A DNA stretch of 64,000 nt from Mycoplasma zalophi (GTDB lineage Bacteria > Bacillota_I > Bacilli_A > Mycoplasmatales > Metamycoplasmataceae). Under the pieces are notes generated by a model that saw only the letters and a program-made list of their open reading frames with translations, had not been told where the DNA came from and did not search any database. Shown here one piece after another: positions 57,021 through 64,000 of the stretch (its first letter is position 1; every line of letters starts with the position of its first letter). Location of the stretch: the NCBI RefSeq assembly GCF_025486335.1, contig NZ_JAOOPZ010000004.1, forward strand, positions 1-64,000, read 5' to 3'. A program made the position numbers and the translations under genes.

Positions 57021-58390
57021 TATATAAGTTCTTTATCCCATTCTTTTGTGTCTTTTGCCATTATATGAATTGCATCATCATCTCAAGAAAGATATACTTT
57101 TTGTTCTTCTGAAAATTTATTTATGGTTTCAACGTAAAGAATTTTATTATTTACCTCAACATCTATGTAGTAGTAACTTCCCTTATAAACAGTTTTTTTA
57201 ACTATTCCTTCTAACTTAGAATTTTTATCTAACTTAGAAATTAAAATATCTTCAGGCCTAATTAAAACATCAACATTTTCATTTTCTTTAAATTCTGTAT
57301 GAATTGTATCAAACACTTTACCCATAAATTTTACTTTGTTTTTTTCGATAAAAACAGCATCAAAGAAGTTACCATCCCCTATGAAGTTAGCAACTCATTT
57401 ATTTTTTGGATAATCATATAATTGGTGTGGTGTTGTAAATTGTTCAACTTGACCATCTCGTATAACTGCAATTCTATCGCTTAATTGTAAAGCTTCATCA
57501 CGATCATGAGTTACAAAAATAAATGTTAAATTTAATTTTTTTTGTAAATTTCTTAAAAGAATTTGCATTTTTTCACGTATTTTAGCATCTAATGCACTTA
57601 AAGGTTCATCAAGTAAAAGAATTTTAGGACTTATAACTAAACTTCTTGCAAGTGCAACTCTTTGTTTCATTCCTCCACTTAAGTTTGAAATTTGTTTTTT
57701 TGCATTTCCTTCTAGACCTACAAGTTTAATTATTTCTTCAACTTCTTTATCCATTTCAGCATTTGTAATTTTTCTGGTTAAGTGTTTTTTTTCATAATCT
57801 TCTGTTTTAAGGTCAACATAGTTTTCTCAATATGAGTATTGAAAATCACTGTCGTCAATTCATTTTTGAATTTTTGCTTGTTTTTTTGTTGATAATTTAG
57901 TATTTTCTAATTCTTTTTCATATTGAGTCATAGTTTTGTCTAAATTTTTCATTTTAGATTCAGCTATTTTTTTTCAATCTTTTTGTTTTTTTTGTAAAGT
58001 GTTAAAATATGATGTATTTACATTTTCTCTTGGTTTTCTTTTTAGTCTTAAACCATATTTAATGTTGTTTTCAACATTTAAATGTGGAAAAAGTGCATAA
58101 TCTTGAAAAATTGTAGACACATCTCTTTTGTGTGGGGAAAGATCTTTTATATCTTTTCCATTATATTTAACTTCACCACGTGTGGTTCATTCAAAACCAC
58201 CAATTATTCTTAAAATTGTAGTTTTACCACTACCACTTGGACCTAATAATGTAATAAATTCACCACGATTAATACTTAAATTAATATGGTCTAAAACAGT
58301 TTTGTTTTCAAATTCTTTAACTACATCAACAAGTTCAATGATAGGATATATTTTTTTATTTTTTTCATGAGTTTTGTTATTTATTTCCAT
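57020..58390 (-). CDS. potA: Polyamine ABC transporter ATPase PotA
   Basis: 456 aa. [20 protein letters not shown] (Walker A), [13 protein letters not shown] (Q loop), [16 protein letters not shown] (signature), [12 protein letters not shown] (Walker B), VTHDRDEA (H loop). A Lys/Gln/Asp-rich insert of about 85 residues (roughly 110-200) separates Q loop and signature. Mollicute PotA proteins are known to be enlarged this way. The C-terminal TOBE-like region is present. AAGGAAGTAC before the ATG. Confidence 0.93.
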
Positions 58391-58473
58391 TGTACTTCCT
58401 TAATATATTTTTTAATACAAAAGTGAAATTAAATCATTTTTAAATGACTTAATTTCTAAATAACGAGGGCAGA

Positions 58474-58502
58474 ATTATAAATATACTGAGTGTATTCAGT
58501 AT
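58474..58502 (-). promoter_or_regulatory. potABCD promoter with palindrome
   Basis: Minus-strand TATAAT at 58479-58474. The perfect inverted repeat ATACTGA (58483-58489), 6 nt, TCAGTAT (58496-58502) covers the -35 region, fitting a repressor site. The 276-nt gap has no gene. Confidence 0.45.
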
Positions 58503-58666
58503 TTAATCATTTAAGAGTGCAAAAAGTCAAAGTAAAAATATTGACAAAAAAAAGTCACATAGTATTATTTACATTTAATTTAAGTTTTTGCCTCTTTAAC
58601 ATATTATAAAAATTTTAGCATAGTTTTATGTTTTTAAGGGTTATAAATTGAAAATTTATAAGTAAA

Positions 58667-60295
58667 TTATGAATGAGTTTTTTCAAAGTATTTTTTTATA
58701 ACTGTTGATTTAACTTCTTTATCTAAAGGAACATAAAATGAATAATAAATATCTTCATCAATATTTATGTTATATATATTTTTTGCTTTTATATCTACTT
58801 CTTTATTTTCATCTAAAAAATAATAATCTTTAAAAAAATTAAATTCGTTTTTTATTGTTGGTGTATAGTTTACATTATCAAAATTAGATAACATATTACT
58901 AAAATCAAAATCTTTAAATTTTTCAAAATTTTGAGTAAAAAATTCAGTATCTAACTCAGAAATAGTCTTTGGTATATTATTTGTAAATAATTTACTTCTT
59001 AATGATTCTTTGTTATCAAAATTATTTAATATATTGTTATAGTAAGCTGAAACAAGTTCATTATATGAGTAACCAATTGTATCAAAAACAACTTCTTTTA
59101 AATATTTTAGCATTGCATCTGAGTCACTATCACTTACAGATTTAGAAATTATTCATGCATCTAATAAAATCATGTTATTTTGTGGTCTTATATAGTCTAC
59201 ATTTTTTCCGTCTTCTAACATACTAAAATTATCATTTGAATAATAACTATCCAAAACATCACCGTTATACATTAAAGCTGCATCTAATTTTTCTTTACTA
59301 GGATCGATTAAATCGTTTACAAGTTCAAGTCCATTTGTTGCTAATTTGTTAAATTTTGTTTCCAAAATTGAGTGATGAGTAGTTGAAAATACAAATTCTT
59401 TAAAATATTCAATTATGTTATCAATGTTATTTAAATTAATGTTTGCGAGTCCATTTTCAGTTAAATAATTATGTTTATTTTCTTCTGATGCAAAATATTG
59501 TCCTAACATTAAATTATCATAATAAACATTGGTTCATCCAAATTTATGATAACCTAAATTATAAAGAGTTTCGTAAATATTTTTTCATGTTCTAGAATTA
59601 AAATATTTTTCTGAATTTCAGTTTGTTATATGTGGTCTTGAATTTTTATTTATGTTGTAAGCAACAACTTTATCTTGAATAAAGTAAGGTATTAAAAATT
59701 CATAAAAATTATCAATTCCTTCCTCTGAATCCACTTCAAACCCTAAAATATTTTCTCTTGAATTTTTATTGCTTAAATTTTCATTTTTGTAATATAAAAA
59801 AGGTTTAATTACATGATTAAAAGAATCTCTGTTTTTATTGTTTTCAGGATTAATTTCAATTATTTTATTAATAATTCAATTTTCATATTTTTCAATGTGT
59901 GAATTTGTTATATCAGTAAAAATATTTTGTATTTGTTGTTTTTTTTCTTCTCTATTATTTGATAAATTATCAATTAGAATATTTCAGTTTATTTTTTTAA
60001 TTTTACCTTCTAATACTAAATTAGCAATTTGAAAATCACTTCCAACACCACCAACAGTTTTCCCTTGTTCTATATCCTTTGTAAACACATTTATATCATT
60101 AAACACACGATATGAATATTTTTTGTTTATTTTTGCAATAAGTGGTTTTGATAAATATGATTCATAATTATATATACTAACTAAATAAGGTGTTTTAATT
60201 TTAAAAATAACAGCAGTAGTAATGCTTGCTGTTAATAAGGTTAAAAATGTAAAAAGAAGTATTTTTTTTAAAGTTTTAAACTTTATGAGTTTCAT
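58667..60295 (-). CDS. PotD paralogue (second polyamine-binding protein)
   Basis: 542 aa. The same architecture as the 53725 gene: N-terminal anchor (MKLIKFKTLKKILLFTFLTL), then SIYNYESYLSKPLIAKINKK, NDINVFTKDIEQGKTVGGVG, VGSDFQIANLVLEGKIKK, LMYNGDVLDSYYSNDN. Sequence identity to that PotD is clear but partial. The gene begins one base after era, in a tight unit ybeY-era-potD2, and lies 276 nt upstream of potABCD. It may feed the same permease with another ligand specificity. Confidence 0.85.
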
Positions 60296-60296
60296 G

Positions 60297-61181
60297 TTAA
60301 TATCCTAATTTTTTAATTTGATCTTCTTTATCTACTCAATTTTTATTAACTTTTACTTTAATTTCTAAAAATATTTTATGTGAAAATTGATTTTCTAGTT
60401 TTTTTCTAGATAACATAGATATTTTCTTTATCATTGTTCCATTAGCACCAATGATAATTCCTTTTTGTGATTCTTTTTTAGCAAAAATCGTTGCTCTTAT
60501 AACATATGGTCTTCCATCTTCTTGTTCTGTAAATTCATCTATAACAACAGCAATTGAGTGAGGAAGTTCTTCTTTTAAATTTAAAAATGCTGTTTCTCTT
60601 ATTGTTTCTTTCGCAATAAAACGCATTGGTAAGTCTGTTAAATATTCGGGATCATAATAAGGTTCAGAGTCTTCTAAATTGTCTGCATATTCTTTTTTGA
60701 TAACTTCTAAAATATCTTCATAAGTTGTATCAAATCCAAATCCTACCGCCATGACAGTGTCAAATTTATATTTTAATAATTCGCTAGCTTTATTTTCAAT
60801 TTCTTCTTTTGTAGCTAAATCTATTTTACTTATAATGGCAAACTTATGTTTGATGTTTTCTAGTTTTTTCATGATGAATTTATCACCATTTCCAATTTCT
60901 TCATTGGCAGGTTGTAAAAATAATACTAAATCTACATCTTCTAAACTATCATAACTAGCTTGATTTAATTTTTCATTGAATACATGCTGTGCTTTATGTA
61001 TTCCTGGTGTATCAATAAACACTAATTGATAGTTATCATCAGTGTAAATCCCTTTAATTTGATCTCTTGTAGTTTGTGGTACATTTGTAATAATTGATAA
61101 ATCATAATCAATTAATTTATTTAATAACGTACTTTTTCCTGTGTTTGGTCTTCCTATTATTGCTATTGTACAGACTTTCAT
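60297..61181 (-). CDS. era: GTPase Era
   Basis: 294 aa. IIGRPNTGKSTLLNKLI (G1), FIDTPGIHKAQHVFN (G3), ISKIDLAT (G4). The C-terminal KH domain has RATIFAKKESQKGIIIGANG and a Lys-rich end. It binds 16S rRNA 3' end during 30S assembly. Adjacent to ybeY, which also acts in rRNA maturation; gap 7 nt. Confidence 0.96.
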
Positions 61182-61188
61182 ATTTCTC

Positions 61189-61638
61189 CTAACGACTTAT
61201 GCTTAATTTTTCCATAATTGCATCCACGTGCTTATTCATATTTGCTTCTTCTTCAGGTGTTAAATGATCAAAACCAAATAAATGAGCAATTCCATGGCAG
61301 AATATGTAGCAAAATTCTCTTCTTATGCTATGGTTATATTCTTTTGCATGCTCTTTTATTTTTTCATATGAAATAATTATTTGCCCTAGTGGTCTATTAT
61401 CTAAAAAATTTAATGACATGTCATCATCAAAAGGAAATGAAAGAATATCTGTTGGATAATTTTTGTTTCTGTATTCTTGATTATATAGTTGAATTTGTTC
61501 GTTATTTACAATTAAAATATCAACATCAATATCTTTTTCAGAATTAAATTCTTCTTTTGCAAGATCTAAGATATTTTGGTAGTCTTTTTTGTATCTAAAA
61601 CGATAATTTGTATCATTTGTAAATAAAATTCTATTCAT
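61189..61638 (-). CDS. ybeY: Endoribonuclease YbeY
   Basis: 149 aa. Zinc-binding motif HGIAHLFGFDH is intact; also PTDILSFPFD and LGQIIISYEKI. Single-strand endoribonuclease in rRNA processing. TATAAT at 61651-61646, 7 nt before the ATG, leaderless type; this promoter lies in the 30-nt gap after the 61669 gene. Confidence 0.95.
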   Translation of the reverse strand: MNRILFTNDTNYRFRYKKDYQNILDLAKEEFNSEKDIDVDILIVNNEQIQLYNQEYRNKNYPTDILSFPFDDDMSLNFLDNRPLGQIIISYEKIKEHAKEYNHSIRREFCYIFCHGIAHLFGFDHLTPEEEANMNKHVDAIMEKLSISR

Positions 61639-61668
61639 AAATTTTATTATATAAAAATAATGTCATAA

Positions 61669-62040
61669 TTATCTAAAAAATTTAATAATTTCAGTGAAAT
61701 TTGTAATTTTTAAATATACATTTGAAAACTTAAAAAAATATGCAAAATTTAAAAATTTAATCTTGAATATAAAATAGCCTTTTTCTCCTACTGTAATGCT
61801 TAATAATTTAGCAAAAATTTCTTTTTCATTAATTTTTAATGTAATTGTGTCATTTATTTTAAAAAAATCATTTAAATTCAAATCAGTTTCAAAAATAAGT
61901 TGTTTATTGTCAATTATTTTTATCTTTTTGTATTCAAAATTTAACTTTTGAAAAAATATTAAAAACAAAATAAGTGAAAACAAAATAGATATTGTTATGA
62001 TTAGAATTAAAATTTCTAACTTAGAAAATTTAAATTTCAT
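61669..62040 (-). CDS. Small membrane-anchored accessory protein of the exporter
   Basis: 123 aa. Short basic N-terminus, one helix (about residues 8-30) and a C-terminal beta-rich domain (FETDLNLNDFFKINDTITLK). It overlaps the exporter gene by 11 nt, so it is translationally coupled. The topology recalls a shortened HlyD-type membrane fusion protein, but no coiled coil is present. Accessory role inferred from coupling alone. Confidence 0.6.
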   Translation of the reverse strand: MKFKFSKLEILILIITISILFSLILFLIFFQKLNFEYKKIKIIDNKQLIFETDLNLNDFFKINDTITLKINEKEIFAKLLSITVGEKGYFIFKIKFLNFAYFFKFSNVYLKITNFTEIIKFFR

Positions 62041-64000
62041 TTAATTTAATAAGATTTTCATTAAAAATATATTTTTTTGAGTGAGAAACTTCAATAGTAT
62101 AAGTATTTTTTAAATGTTGTTGAAGAATTATTTTAAGATTATTGAAAATTTTTTCATCTAAATGTTCAAATGCTTCATCTAATAAAATTATTGAATAATT
62201 ATTTGCAAATATACTGAAAACATTAACTATTGCCTGTTGTCCATTGCTTAAATTGGTGGCATTATTTTCTAATGTTGTATCTAGTTTTAAATTAACATAA
62301 TCAAGAATATTTTGTAACTTATATTTTTTAAAATTAATATAAAATTGATTTTCTAAACTAGTATTTTTTAAAGTAATTTGTTCAAAAATATTTTTTGCAC
62401 TAAATAAAATATTTTTATTTAGATATAAAACTTTTTCGTATATTTCTTCATTATTGAAATTTTTAAGTTCTATATTATTAATTTTTATTGAACCTTGATA
62501 GTCATAGTGTTTCGCTAATATTTTTAAAAATGTAGTTTTGCCTGTACCATTTTGTGACTCTAAAGTTGAATGTTGCAAAAGATTAAGTTTATTTATTTTT
62601 AAAAATTTAACACTTGGAACGTATCCAAATTCTAGGTTTTTAATTTCTATGCTATTGCATTTTATAAAATGTAAAAAAGGTTGAAAATTATTAGTTGTAT
62701 CTAAATTTAAAATAAAGTTAATTTTATTTAAATTAATTTTGTAAGTTGTATATTGTGAAACAATTAAAGAAAAACTTAAAATAGGATTTAATAAATAATT
62801 ATAAAATGTGCTAAAAATAATAAGTATTCCTAAGTTTATATCTTGCTTGTAAATTACTTTAATTCCAATAAACATAATTAAAACTGGTGTAATTTGCATT
62901 GCTAAATTTATTAATTTATCTTTTGATAATATATTTTGGTGATAAGTATAAGATTTCAATAAGTATTCTTTATTTATTTTTACAAAAGATTGAAAATTAT
63001 ATGTACTATTATATAGATTTTTGTTTTGGAAAGAATTTAAAATTAAATTTAAAAAGTTATTTATATTTTCTTCAGATAATTTTATTAGTTTTTCATATTG
63101 CGGTTTATTTAGAAAGTTAAATAAAAGCGAAATTAATAATATAATAACTAATGAAATTAAAGCAATTAATGTTAGATAAATATTGAAATATCATAAAAAA
63201 ATAATAGATATTATAAATCCAAAGCTTTGACTAAAAATTATCAATAAAAATTGTGATTGATATTGTGCAATTGCATTAACTAAAAAAAAGCGACTTAAAA
63301 CGTCAGATTTATCTAATTTATTTAAAGAAATTAAATTAGCATTGAGTAATTTTTTTATAAATACTTCAGTTATGTTGTTTATTAAATTAATTTGAATTTT
63401 ATTTTCGATCATCGAGAGTGAAAAATTAATCAAGATTCTTGAAAAAATTACTCAAAAACTAACAATAAATATTGTAGTAATTAAATTTTCATTTTTTAGA
63501 GATAAAGCATTATCAATAATTTGTTTTGCAAGATAAGAACTAAAAATATTTAAAAGAAACACTACAATGGACAATATTATTGAAAATAATACTAACTTTA
63601 AATTATTAAATACTGAAAAAATAGTATTCTTTTGAAAATTATAAGAAATAGTTCTATTGCCTTTTTCTATATTTAAAATAACATTTAGGTATTTTTTCTT
63701 TAATTCTTGTACATCAATTAAATATTTTCCTTTTGCAGGATCTAAAACTTCATATTTATTGTGATCTTTTTTAACAATAATTATGTAATGTAATAAATTA
63801 TTGTTATTTACTAATACAATTAATGGTTTTGTAATTTTTAGCTGCAAAAAACTGTGAAAATCACCTTCTAGTATTTTCATATCTAAATTATTATTGTATG
63901 CAAGTTGCTGCATTTCTATTAAATTTAAACCATTTTGAGAATAATTAGCTTGAGTTTTTAAATCATTTATATTTATTCATTTTTTAAAATAGTATTTATA
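62030..64000 (-). CDS. C39-peptidase ABC exporter (N-terminus outside window)
   Basis: Frames at 62030, 63191 and 63452 are one gene; the catalytic Cys lies beyond base 64000. Visible C39 parts are LHYIIIVKKDHNKYEV (His) and VLDPAKGKYLID (Asp), followed by about six helices. In the ATPase domain the Walker A loop reads SQNGTGKTTFL (Ser replaces the first Gly), the signature is LSNGQQ (usual LSGGQ), Walker B is IILLDEAFEHLD and the H loop is VSHSKK. Such proteins cleave a double-Gly leader and export the peptide. The substrate gene is not in the window. Confidence 0.85.

Overview
This 64 kb window is from a mollicute, most likely a Mycoplasma-type species. Base composition is very A+T-rich, and almost every gene reads through in-frame TGA codons at tryptophan positions (LeuS, DnaB, GdpP, PotD, Era, ZIP). 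There is no cell-wall synthesis gene, and many genes code for prolipoproteins. I cannot name the species. Genes are dense: no gene-free stretch exceeds about 300 bases. All coordinates below merge reading frames across TGA=Trp.

Layout. (1) 1-5150, minus strand: a partial membrane-anchored coiled-coil protein, an M17 leucyl aminopeptidase and leuS. (2) 5393-6373: an S66 (MccF/LD-carboxypeptidase-like) hydrolase. (3) 6593-15667: one 3,024-residue membrane-anchored protein of repeated helical (FIVAR/GA-like) units, whose promoter spacer holds a 16-T tract. (4) 15764-24596: a lipoprotein island around a ZIP metal transporter, with two lipoproteins on one side, ZIP plus two overlapping lipoprotein genes on the other, a candidate structured RNA, and a low-complexity lipoprotein with a 108-bp tandem duplication. 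(5) 24861-34171: asnA, a MATE exporter, then an overlapping operon fmt-ung-two M17 aminopeptidases-ECF S component, then a lipoprotein gene with another 16-T tract. (6) 34319-41953: plsY, lepA, small membrane proteins, a NUDIX hydrolase, three identical 5S rRNA genes with clear promoters (two in a 152-bp tandem duplication), whiA and a BI-1-like protein. (7) 42035-53699: ackA, rpsF-ssb-rpsR, engB, gdpP-rplI-dnaB, two YitT paralogues, rpiB, a TsaC/Sua5-like gene, mutM and an Smr-domain gene. (8) 53725-61638, minus strand: potABCD, a second stand-alone potD, era and ybeY. (9) 61669-64000: a small membrane-anchored protein overlapping a C39-peptidase ABC exporter that runs off the window.

How it fits together. 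The core is translation, replication and repair. Around it is a nutrient-scavenging and surface layer typical of wall-less parasites: peptidases, polyamine import, an ECF vitamin transporter subunit, metal uptake and lipoproteins. The most notable signals are three equal 16-bp T tracts, each on the coding strand 5' of a predicted surface-protein gene (possible phase-variable promoters); the giant helical-repeat protein; the divergent ZIP/lipoprotein metal locus with a duplicated 13-bp promoter motif; an independent structured RNA; leaderless-type starts in at least eight genes; palindromes over the gdpP and potA promoters; a G+C-rich rpsF leader; and the peptide-exporter locus at the right edge.
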